5,097 nucleotides of DNA. It comes from Caldithrix sp. (lineage in GTDB: Bacteria; Zhuqueibacterota; Zhuqueibacteria; Oceanimicrobiales; Oceanimicrobiaceae). A program made the translations under genes and the position numbers. Of this stretch, positions 1-5,097 are shown piece after piece; position 1 is the stretch's first letter; each line of letters opens with the position of its first letter. Under the pieces are notes generated by a model. That model was not told where the DNA came from, ran no database searches, and saw only the letters and a program-made list of their open reading frames with translations. Where the stretch lies: assembly GCA_004357015.1 (NCBI GenBank), contig SMXE01000213.1, forward strand, positions 1 to 5,097, in the 5' to 3' direction.

Positions 1-2370
1 GTGCTGGGTAAATATCTGGCCACGTTGGGCGTTTACACCGCCTCGCTGGTCCTTTCCTTGAGTCACGTCTTCGTTTTGATGTGGCTCGGTAGTCCGGATT
101 TGGGGTTGATGTTCGCGAACTACGCCGGTTACTGGTTCATCGGCGCCGCGCTCATTTCGGTCGGCATGCTGGCCTCGTTGCTCACATCCAACATCACAAT
201 CGCATTTATTCTCGGCGCCCTGTTCTGTGGCTTTCTCGTTTTTGTGGATGTGATCGGGTCGCTGACCGGTTCGGGGTTCAGGGACATGGTCTTGCCACTC
301 GGCGTCTACGGCCCTTTTGGAGATTTTGCACGCGGCATTATCAGTTTCTCCGGTGTCTTGTATTTCGTTTCAGTCACCTCGCTGATGCTGTATGCAAATA
401 TCCTCCTCATTGGCAGGCGCCATTGGCCGCAGGAAGCAGACGGCCTTCAGATGTGGGTGCACTATCTGGGGCGTTCGGTCGCCATCATCATCATGGTGAT
501 GAGTCTGAACGTCATTCTTGGACGCGCCAGCATCCGTTTGGACGTCACCGCTGAGCAATTGCATTCGCTTTCAAAGGAAACCAAGAACCTCCTGCACGAA
601 ATTCCGGACGACCGCCCGGTGTTCATCGAAGCATTTATCAGCAAGGAAGTGCCGCGGCAGTATGTGCAAACACGCGCAAATCTGCTCGGCTTTCTGCAAG
701 AAATGGATGCCATCGGCGGCAGCAAGGTGGAAGTGCTCATCCACGATACAGAGCCTTTCACGCAAGAAGCCCGCGACGCGCGCGAACAATTTAGCATTAC
801 GCCGCAGGATATTCCGGACATCTCCAGTGCCCGCGCCAGCACGATTCCGACATTTCTCGGCATCGCGTTCAAGTGCGGCGCCGAAGAACAGGTCATTCCG
901 TTCTTCGACCGCGGCCTGCCGGTGGAATATGAACTGGCGCGCAGCATTCGCGTCGTGGCAAAAACGGAGCGCAAAAAAATCGGCATTCTCAACACAGAGG
1001 CCAAACTTTTCGGCGGCTTCGATTTTCAATCATTCCGCAGCAACCCCCCGTGGCCCGTGGTTGACGAGTTGAAGAAGCAATATGAGGTTGTGCAGGTTTC
1101 GGCCGCCAGCCCTATCGAAGAAGAACTGGACGGCCTGCTGGTGGCATTGCCGTCTTCCCTGCCACAAAATGACATGGATAATCTGCGGGACTACATCCTG
1201 CAAGGACACCCGACGCTTCTGTTGATCGACCCTCTCCTGATCGCCAATGTCGGTCTTTCACCATCCGAGAAATCGGGCGCCAACACCAACCCATTTATGA
1301 AAAATCAAGGGCCGCCGCCGAAAGACAAAGGCGACATTCACCGACTGACAACGGATATCGGCCTGAGCTGGAATAAGGCGCAAATCTGCTGGGATTTGTA
1401 CAATCCGCATCCGGAGTTCGCGCAACTGCAGCCGGAAGTCGTTTTCGTTGGCCGTGGCAACGAAAATCCCGAGACGTTTGCCCCCGATCACGCCAGCAGC
1501 GCGCGACTGCAGGAGTTGGTTTTTCTTTTCCCCGGCTACCTGCAAAAGGCAGCAAACTCGAGTTTTGACTTTACGCCGCTGATAAAGACGGGCGAGCAGT
1601 CCGGCTCACTGAATTATGGGCAGCTTGTGCAGCGCAGCTTCTTTGGTATTCAACTGGTCAACCCGCCTTTCGGCAGAAGGCCAAACAGCCTGGATTATGT
1701 GCTGGCCGCGCAAATAAAGGGTGAAACCACGCCAAAAGACTCAACCGAGACGCCAGACAAGGTAAACGTGATCGTCATCGCTGATGTCGATTTCATCTCA
1801 CAGGAGTTTTTTGAAATCCGCAAACGCGCTGTCGGCAACCTCAACTTCGACAACGTTTCATTTTTCCTCAACTGCATGGACGTGCTCGTGGGGGATGAAT
1901 CCTTCATCGCGTTGCGCAACAAACGCGTAAAGCACCGCACACTTGAGACGGTGGAAGACCAGACACGCAAATTCATCGAGCAGCGCAACAGCGAAGAGCA
2001 GGAAGCAGAGACCGAAGCATCGCGGGAGTTGGCCGAAGCGCAACAGCGCCTCAATGAAAAGGTGGCAAAGGTGCGGCAAAGAACCGACATCGACGAGAAG
2101 ACAAAACAAATCATGACGCGTAACCTGCAGGAGGTCGAAAACCGCAAATTCGAGGCGATAAAAACCAGCATCGAAGCAACAAAAGAAGCCAAGATCGCAG
2201 CCAGCAAAGAGAGAATGGAGGCAAAGATTCGAAACATCCAGGGAGGCATCAAGATGTTTGCGGTGCTCCTGCCCCCCATCCCGGTCTTCGCGTTCGGCGT
2301 CTGGGTTTTTGTTCAACGCCAGAAGCGTGAACGTGAGGGAGAACGGGCGGCACGCAGGCTGCGGGGTTAG
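1..2370 (+). CDS. gldG: GldF/GldG-type ABC transporter fusion protein, 5' end outside window
   Basis: This is the 3' part (789 codons) of a gene whose product combines the end of a GldF-like ABC-2 permease with a GldG-like auxiliary domain. Hydrophobic segments lie at residues 11-29, 41-63, 66-88, 118-138 and 158-173. The first residues (VLGKYLA) and the later PFGDFARG and RRHW resemble internal GldF motifs, so GTG at position 1 is probably an internal Val codon and the real start lies upstream. Residues 178-275 (RLDVTAEQLHSLS onward) match the DUF7088 periplasmic segment. Residues 325-630 match the ABC_transp_aux (GldG) region, including a proline-rich linker near 437-441 and VIVIADVDFIS near 590-600. 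A charged coiled coil (about 650-748) precedes a final membrane helix (about 752-771) and a basic tail. The known family acts with a GldA-like ATPase; in Bacteroidota it serves gliding and type IX secretion, while elsewhere its substrate is unknown. Family assignment is firm; function is inferred. Confidence 0.88.
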   Translation: MLGKYLATLGVYTASLVLSLSHVFVLMWLGSPDLGLMFANYAGYWFIGAALISVGMLASLLTSNITIAFILGALFCGFLVFVDVIGSLTGSGFRDMVLPLGVYGPFGDFARGIISFSGVLYFVSVTSLMLYANILLIGRRHWPQEADGLQMWVHYLGRSVAIIIMVMSLNVILGRASIRLDVTAEQLHSLSKETKNLLHEIPDDRPVFIEAFISKEVPRQYVQTRANLLGFLQEMDAIGGSKVEVLIHDTEPFTQEARDAREQFSITPQDIPDISSARASTIPTFLGIAFKCGAEEQVIPFFDRGLPVEYELARSIRVVAKTERKKIGILNTEAKLFGGFDFQSFRSNPPWPVVDELKKQYEVVQVSAASPIEEELDGLLVALPSSLPQNDMDNLRDYILQGHPTLLLIDPLLIANVGLSPSEKSGANTNPFMKNQGPPPKDKGDIHRLTTDIGLSWNKAQICWDLYNPHPEFAQLQPEVVFVGRGNENPETFAPDHASSARLQELVFLFPGYLQKAANSSFDFTPLIKTGEQSGSLNYGQLVQRSFFGIQLVNPPFGRRPNSLDYVLAAQIKGETTPKDSTETPDKVNVIVIADVDFISQEFFEIRKRAVGNLNFDNVSFFLNCMDVLVGDESFIALRNKRVKHRTLETVEDQTRKFIEQRNSEEQEAETEASRELAEAQQRLNEKVAKVRQRTDIDEKTKQIMTRNLQEVENRKFEAIKTSIEATKEAKIAASKERMEAKIRNIQGGIKMFAVLLPPIPVFAFGVWVFVQRQKREREGERAARRLRG

Positions 2371-2384
2371 GCGTATTATCGACA

Positions 2385-2404
2385 AAAGATTGTCGACAAT
2401 TTTT
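2385..2404. repeat. 20-bp near-palindrome just after the gldG stop codon
   Basis: The core ATTGTCGACAAT (2389-2400) is a perfect 12-bp palindrome. It extends to 20 bp with one G/T mismatch, which pairs as G-U in RNA, and ends in a run of T. Its left half partly repeats ATTATCGACAA at 2375-2385 (10 of 11 matches, offset 14 bp). It lies 14 bp after the stop codon. It could be a protein-binding site or a weak terminator. The stem is AT-rich with little room for a loop, so termination would be inefficient. The role is unknown. Confidence 0.5.
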
Positions 2405-2425
2405 GGATTTTGCTGCCAACGGAGA

Positions 2426-2487
2426 AGTGGCAGTGGCACTTGCAGTAGCGGTAAAATCTGGGTTTGGCAGTCGCTGCCACTGCTATT
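2426..2487. repeat. Overlapping GGCAG/CTGCC inverted repeats (hairpin cluster)
   Basis: Several mutually exclusive hairpins can be drawn here. A long-range pair joins GCAGTGGCA (2430-2438) to TGCCACTGC (2475-2483); in RNA it extends to 13 pairs, 2426-2438 with 2475-2487, using two G-U wobbles. A tight hairpin TGGCAG-TCG-CTGCCA lies at 2465-2479. A third pairs AAGTG (2425-2429) with CACTT (2437-2441). A further copy of TGCTGCCA occurs at 2411-2418. No U-tract follows, so this is not a standard intrinsic terminator. It could be an mRNA structure between the two genes or a copy of a dispersed palindromic repeat. Confidence 0.5.
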
Positions 2488-2529
2488 GTCACTCAATTAT
2501 CAGCGAAATCTGGTAATTCGATTAGGCGC

Positions 2530-2556
2530 TTGGGTAAAACAGCGAGAAAGTATTAT
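2530..2556 (+). promoter_or_regulatory. Weak candidate promoter for the DUF4340 gene
   Basis: TATTAT (2551-2556) resembles a -10 box (5 of 6 matches to TATAAT). TTGGGT (2530-2535) is a poor -35 box at a short 15-bp spacing. Transcription would start near 2563, giving a leader of about 34 nt. The 226-bp gap makes an internal promoter plausible, but this match is weak and could be chance; read-through from gldG is the alternative. Confidence 0.2.
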
Positions 2557-2584
2557 CGAATGAAACACCACGGAATTGCAAAAC

Positions 2585-2590
2585 AGGAGA
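2585..2590 (+). promoter_or_regulatory. Ribosome binding site that sets the DUF4340 start
   Basis: AGGAGA lies 6 nt before ATG at 2597. The same frame is open back to a TTG at 2576, but that codon would place the Shine-Dalgarno inside the coding region. This site therefore favours the ATG at 2597. Confidence 0.8.
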
Positions 2591-2596
2591 CGTTCT

Positions 2597-3967
2597 ATGA
2601 CTGAATTACAAAAAACAATAACCTACGGCGGGGTTGCGGTTGTGCTGGCGGTGCTGGCGTTTGTGACAGCACCGAGCAGGGTGACCCCGGACGCTTTTCA
2701 GGATAAAAATGAGTTGTTCTTCCAGGATTTCACCGATCCCAACACAGCAACCACACTGGAAGTGATCGAATTCGATGAGGAGGGCAGCTCGGCTGTGCCG
2801 TTCAAAGTGACGTTCAAAGGTGGCAGATGGACCATTCCTTCCCACAACGACTATCCGGCGGACGGCAAGGACCGCCTGGCAAAAACCGCGGCCGGGATCA
2901 TCGGAATCCGGAAAAATGAGTTCCGCTCAAATAATCTTGCCGACCACGAAGCGCTTGGCGTTATCGATCCGCTCGATGAAAGCGCCACGGCCCTCACTGG
3001 CCGCGGCACACGCGTGACCCTGAAGGGGCAGAACGCGCAGGTGCTCGCCGACTTTATCATGAGCGCAGAAATCGAAGGTCGGGAAAACTATCGTTTCGTC
3101 AGAATACCCGGTCAAAAACGCGTCTATGCAGCAAAGGTGAGCATCGACCTGTCCACAAAATTCAGTGACTGGATCGAGCCGGACTTGCTGCAAGTACAGA
3201 AGGCGGACATTGAAAAACTCACCATCAAGGACTATTCGATCAATGAGCGCACCGGCTCATTGCAGAAGCGCGACACCATCGAGCTGACCCAAAAAGACGA
3301 TGGTGACTGGAAAATGAACAAGCTGCCTGCAGGTCGGGAGATCAACATGTCCAAAGTAAAGGACTTGTTGAAAACACTGGATGAAATGTCAATAGTCGGC
3401 GTCCGGCCCAAACCGGAAGGTCTCACCCAATCGTTGACCAAAATGAACAGCGACGGCATCTCCATTACGCAAGAAGCCGTCCGGTCCCTGCAGTCCAAAG
3501 GGTTCTATTTCACACGTGACGGGCAGTTGGTTTCAAACGAGGGCGAAATCCAGGGACGCACGAAACAGGGCGTGATTTATACACTCCGGTTTGGTGAAGT
3601 TGTGTACGGCTCCGGCCTGGCCGTGACGGCTGGAACGGAAACAGATAGCACAGAAGGCGGCGCCGGCGAAAACCGCTACCTGTTTATCACCACCAGCTTC
3701 GAGGGCAGCCAGTTTGAGGAGCCGCCGAAACCATCAAACTTCGATTTCATATCCAAAGCCGACAGCTTGCTGACGGACCGGGACAAAGAAAATAAGGAAA
3801 TTCAAGAAAAACATGACCAGTGGCTGGCTAAAATCAAGAGAGGCGAGGACCGCTCAAACGAGTTGAACGCCCGTTTTGCCAAGTGGTACTACGTCATCTC
3901 CGCGCAGAGTTTTGACAAACTGCATCTCAAAAGGTCGGACCTGATGAAAGAGAAGAAGGCCACCTAA
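2597..3967 (+). CDS. DUF4340 domain-containing membrane-anchored protein
   Basis: This 456-residue protein has one N-terminal hydrophobic segment (about residues 8-25) after a short polar start, so it is probably anchored in the inner membrane with its body in the periplasm. The body matches the DUF4340 pattern: a strand-rich region with the sequence GGRWTIPSHNDYPAD near 75-89 followed by a helix (DRLAKTAAGIIGI), then GVIDPLD near 121-127 and FVRIPGQKRVYAAK near 167-180. A second similar unit starts near 205 (IEKLTIKDYS, then DGDWKMNKL near 235-243). The C-terminus has WYYVIS followed by F-K-LHLKR-DLM (430-450), which I associate with planctomycete and verrucomicrobial members. DUF4340 genes usually follow GldG-like genes and are thought to serve the same ABC system; no biochemical role is established. 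The gene is followed by a strong terminator, so it ends this unit. Confidence 0.88.
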   Translation: MTELQKTITYGGVAVVLAVLAFVTAPSRVTPDAFQDKNELFFQDFTDPNTATTLEVIEFDEEGSSAVPFKVTFKGGRWTIPSHNDYPADGKDRLAKTAAGIIGIRKNEFRSNNLADHEALGVIDPLDESATALTGRGTRVTLKGQNAQVLADFIMSAEIEGRENYRFVRIPGQKRVYAAKVSIDLSTKFSDWIEPDLLQVQKADIEKLTIKDYSINERTGSLQKRDTIELTQKDDGDWKMNKLPAGREINMSKVKDLLKTLDEMSIVGVRPKPEGLTQSLTKMNSDGISITQEAVRSLQSKGFYFTRDGQLVSNEGEIQGRTKQGVIYTLRFGEVVYGSGLAVTAGTETDSTEGGAGENRYLFITTSFEGSQFEEPPKPSNFDFISKADSLLTDRDKENKEIQEKHDQWLAKIKRGEDRSNELNARFAKWYYVISAQSFDKLHLKRSDLMKEKKAT

Positions 3968-3995
3968 GCGCACACGCCAAAGGATGTGATGTTGC

Positions 3996-4033
3996 AAAGC
4001 GCATGATGAAGCAGATTCAGCATGCGCTTTTTT
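3996..4033 (+). terminator. Rho-independent terminator after the DUF4340 gene
   Basis: A perfect 10-bp inverted repeat, AAAGCGCATG (3996-4005) and CATGCGCTTT (4021-4030), is followed by further T residues (T run 4028-4033). Inside the loop, TGAA (4007-4010) can pair with TTCA (4016-4019), separated from the main stem by one A/G mismatch and leaving a 5-nt loop. The structure starts 28 bp after the stop codon and insulates the downstream TA module from read-through. Confidence 0.9.
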
Positions 4034-4097
4034 ATTGTTATTTCGCTACGCTCTGGCCTGCGCTTGCTTGCAAAAAAAGCATCGGGATATTTTCCTT

Positions 4098-4126
4098 TTG
4101 ACATTTAACGCTTGGCGTTATATATT
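4098..4126 (+). promoter_or_regulatory. Near-consensus sigma-70 promoter of higBA
   Basis: TTGACA (4098-4103) is a perfect -35 box, followed by a 17-bp spacer and TATATT (4121-4126; 5 of 6 matches to TATAAT). A run of seven A (4072-4078) lies where an UP element would be. The predicted transcription start, 6-8 nt after the -10 box, falls at 4132-4134, on or next to the A of the toxin ATG (4133). The toxin mRNA may therefore be leaderless. Confidence 0.85.
4106..4120. promoter_or_regulatory. Probable HigA operator, inverted repeat inside the promoter spacer
   Basis: TAACGC (4106-4111) and GCGTTA (4115-4120) form a perfect 6-bp inverted repeat around TTG. It fills nearly all of the 17-bp spacer and abuts the -10 box. 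HigA-type antitoxins bind such palindromes as dimers to repress their own operon, and binding here would exclude RNA polymerase. The repeat is seen directly; HigA binding is inferred. Confidence 0.75.
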
Positions 4127-4132
4127 CTATGC

Positions 4133-4414
4133 ATGATAAGGTCGTTCAAGTGCAAAGAAACAGAAAAAATATTCAATCGAGTGATTTCAAAAAAGTTTCC
4201 AAACGACATTCAACGAGTAGCGTTGAGGAAACTAAGAATATTGAATCGAGCTAATACTCTGAACGATTTACGAGTTCCACCTGGAAATCGATTAGAAGCT
4301 CTAAAAGGTCGTCGAAAAGGTCAACGTAGTATCCGAATAAATGACCAATGGAGAATTTGTTTTGAGTGGCATGAGAACGATGCCCATAACGTAGAAATAG
4401 TTGATTATCATTAG
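4133..4414 (+). CDS. higB: Type II toxin HigB/GraT-like, RelE/ParE superfamily
   Basis: This 93-residue protein is full length for the plasmid-maintenance-killer branch (PF05015) of the RelE/ParE fold. It begins MIRSFKCKETEKIF and carries the family signature LRVPPGNRLEALKG (46-59), SIRINDQWRICFEW (66-79) and the C-terminal VEIVDYH. The basic residues R68 and R74 and the terminal D-Y-H are where related HigB enzymes place residues for ribosome-dependent mRNA cleavage, so this copy looks intact. ATG 4133 is chosen because family members start with MIRSF. The in-frame TTG at 4112 lies inside the operator, and no Shine-Dalgarno precedes 4133, in line with leaderless translation. All 13 Arg codons are CGA (7), CGT, AGA or AGG, unlike the CGC/CGG-rich genes to the left. 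The partner antitoxin follows at once. Cellular target and activity are inferred. Confidence 0.92.
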   Translation: MIRSFKCKETEKIFNRVISKKFPNDIQRVALRKLRILNRANTLNDLRVPPGNRLEALKGRRKGQRSIRINDQWRICFEWHENDAHNVEIVDYH

Positions 4415-4417
4415 GAG
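4413..4417 (+). promoter_or_regulatory. Ribosome binding site that sets the higA start
   Basis: AGGAG overlaps the toxin stop codon (TAG 4412-4414). It directly abuts ATG 4418, which is too close for use, but lies 6 nt before ATG 4424, the usual distance. This favours 4424 and suggests translational coupling of the antitoxin to the toxin. Confidence 0.75.
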
Positions 4418-4423
4418 ATGATC

Positions 4424-4729
4424 ATGACTTCCGAGAAAATGGCACCTCTGCATCCTGGAGAGATTTTGCTAGAAGAGTTTCTAAGACCCATGAATCTTAG
4501 TCAAAATCGATTGGCTCTCGACATAAGAGTTCCTGCCCGAAGAATAAATGAAATCGTACACGGTAAGCGTCGAATAACAGCAGATACGGCTTTACGATTA
4601 GCAAAATATTTCGATATGTCGCCTCAATTTTGGTTAGCGCTACAAATGGATTATGATTTAGATGTTGCGGAAGACCAATTAACGGAGCGTCTCGACAGAG
4701 AAATTCAAACATACCAACCAGCAGCTTGA
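4424..4729 (+). CDS. higA: HigA/GraA-like antitoxin, XRE-type HTH repressor
   Basis: This 101-residue protein carries the hallmark PLHPGEILLEEFLRPMNLS (8-26), then an XRE helix-turn-helix (about 25-63) with the recognition stretch VPARRINEIVHGKRRITADTALRL, and FWLALQMDYDL (69-79) with an acidic, helical C-terminus. It is expected to neutralise the HigB-like toxin by direct binding and to repress the operon through the palindrome at 4106-4120. The start at 4424 is preferred over 4418 (which would add Met-Ile) from Shine-Dalgarno spacing. The gap to the toxin stop is 9 nt. Arg codons are again CGA, AGA and CGT only. The toxin-first order, length and motifs are normal for HigBA/GraTA, and both genes look intact. 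No clear terminator follows it. Confidence 0.93.
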   Translation: MTSEKMAPLHPGEILLEEFLRPMNLSQNRLALDIRVPARRINEIVHGKRRITADTALRLAKYFDMSPQFWLALQMDYDLDVAEDQLTERLDREIQTYQPAA

Positions 4730-5097
4730 TACCTGGCGGCGAGGCAGAGGGGGGAGGACAAATCTCCCACGAGCAGAGGTGAAGATTTTTGCAAGGAGAT
4801 CTCCAGTCGAACACCAAGAAAGATCATCCAGTTCTCGAACTTTTCGTTTCACTTCGACGCCCTTTTCTCTATTAGGTTATGATTTTCCTGTCAATCGTGG
4901 AAATTTTGTCAAATCAAATAATATAGACCACACTTTTGCCCGCTGTCTTCAACTATTCTTAAAGTCAGCGCGCGGGTGCCCCTGACAGGTCGCCAAGGGA
5001 ATAAAACCCGTGTGGCACGCGCCTTCAGGCCGTGTCCTTCGCCGTACAATCCTCTATCACCAGGCACGTGCCCGGCAACTCACGTGCTTCTGCACAC
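4730..5097. other. Non-coding tail with no convincing gene
   Basis: No gene can be supported here. Small structures are visible: GGGAG (4752-4756) with CTCCC (4764-4768), a weak hairpin without a T-tract, and the perfect palindrome GGAGATCTCC (4795-4804). The sequence stays AT-rich until about 4965 and then turns GC-rich. Near the right edge there is a palindrome GGCACGTGCC (5063-5072) and a second CACGTG (5081-5086). One - strand frame is open from the edge to a TGA at 5025-5027 (23 codons, reading ELPGTCLVIEDCTAKDTA at its end). It may be the C-terminus of a convergent gene, but it is too short to judge. Confidence 0.5.

Noticed and set aside
462..1004. Long open frame on the - strand inside the gldG-like gene (and others at 571-1029, 1695-2279 and 1858-2496)
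   Set aside because: They are antisense shadows of a well-supported coding region. Their translations are rich in Ser, Arg and Cys without recognisable domains and have no plausible start context.
2258..2563. A + strand open frame overlapping the end of the gldG-like gene and the spacer
   Set aside because: It overlaps the confident gene in another frame, its translation is low-complexity and basic, and the spacer is better explained by inverted repeats.
4031..4097. Possible mobile-element end or small RNA between the terminator and the TA promoter
   Set aside because: No inverted repeat shared with the right side of the island and no promoter-terminator pair. The A-tract at 4072-4078 is explained by an UP element.
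4112..4132. TTG at 4112 as an upstream start for the toxin
   Set aside because: It lies within the operator and upstream of the -10 box, so it would not be on the mRNA. Family members begin at the MIRSF methionine.
4752..4768. GGGAG/CTCCC hairpin as the higBA terminator
   Set aside because: Only five pairs plus one wobble, with no T-tract after it, so it is too weak to call a terminator.
4889..4912. Two TTGACA motifs on the - strand, at 4912-4907 and 4894-4889
   Set aside because: Neither has an acceptable -10 box at 16-18 bp, and no - strand gene follows to the left, so they are probably chance in AT-rich DNA.
4779..4985. A 68-codon + strand open frame after higA
   Set aside because: No Shine-Dalgarno at a usual distance from a convincing start. 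The translation (Ser-, Arg- and Phe-rich) resembles no family I know, and composition changes midway.

Overview
The window reads as a bacterial chromosome segment of moderate-to-high GC with one visibly AT-richer stretch (about 4080-4965). No rRNA, tRNA, CRISPR array or transposase was found. The left side pairs a GldF-type membrane domain fused to a GldG-type domain with a DUF4340 protein. That arrangement is known from Verrucomicrobiota, Planctomycetota and related Gram-negative groups. The tail of the DUF4340 protein (WYYVIS followed by F-K-L--L-R-DL) fits the same groups. The lineage is an inference from gene content only, and Verrucomicrobiota is my best guess.

Layout. (1) Positions 1-2370, + strand: the 3' part of a fused ABC-2 permease (GldF-like) / GldG-like gene. 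Its true start lies outside the window. (2) Positions 2371-2596: a 226-bp intergenic spacer dense in inverted repeats, including a near-palindrome and GGCAG/CTGCC hairpins. (3) Positions 2597-3967, + strand: a membrane-anchored DUF4340 protein with a good Shine-Dalgarno. (4) Positions 3996-4033: a strong intrinsic terminator closing this transcription unit. (5) Positions 4098-4729, + strand: a complete type II toxin-antitoxin module of the HigBA/GraTA type, toxin first, with its own near-consensus promoter. The promoter spacer holds a perfect 6-3-6 inverted repeat, the probable HigA operator. (6) Positions 4730-5097: no convincing gene; AT-rich until about 4965, then GC-rich again, with a short open frame on the - strand running in from the right edge.

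How the parts work together. The permease/GldG protein and the DUF4340 protein very likely act together with an ATPase encoded upstream of the window, in an ABC-type system whose substrate is unknown outside gliding Bacteroidota. The TA module is functionally separate. Its base composition and arginine codon choice (CGA, AGA, AGG and CGT, with no CGC or CGG) differ sharply from the genes to its left, which suggests it was acquired horizontally.

I see no clear previously undescribed system. The most distinctive details are the compact higBA promoter, in which operator, -10 and predicted leaderless start codon overlap or abut; the hairpin-rich spacer inside the gldG-DUF4340 unit; and the long coiled coil near the C-terminus of the GldG-like protein.
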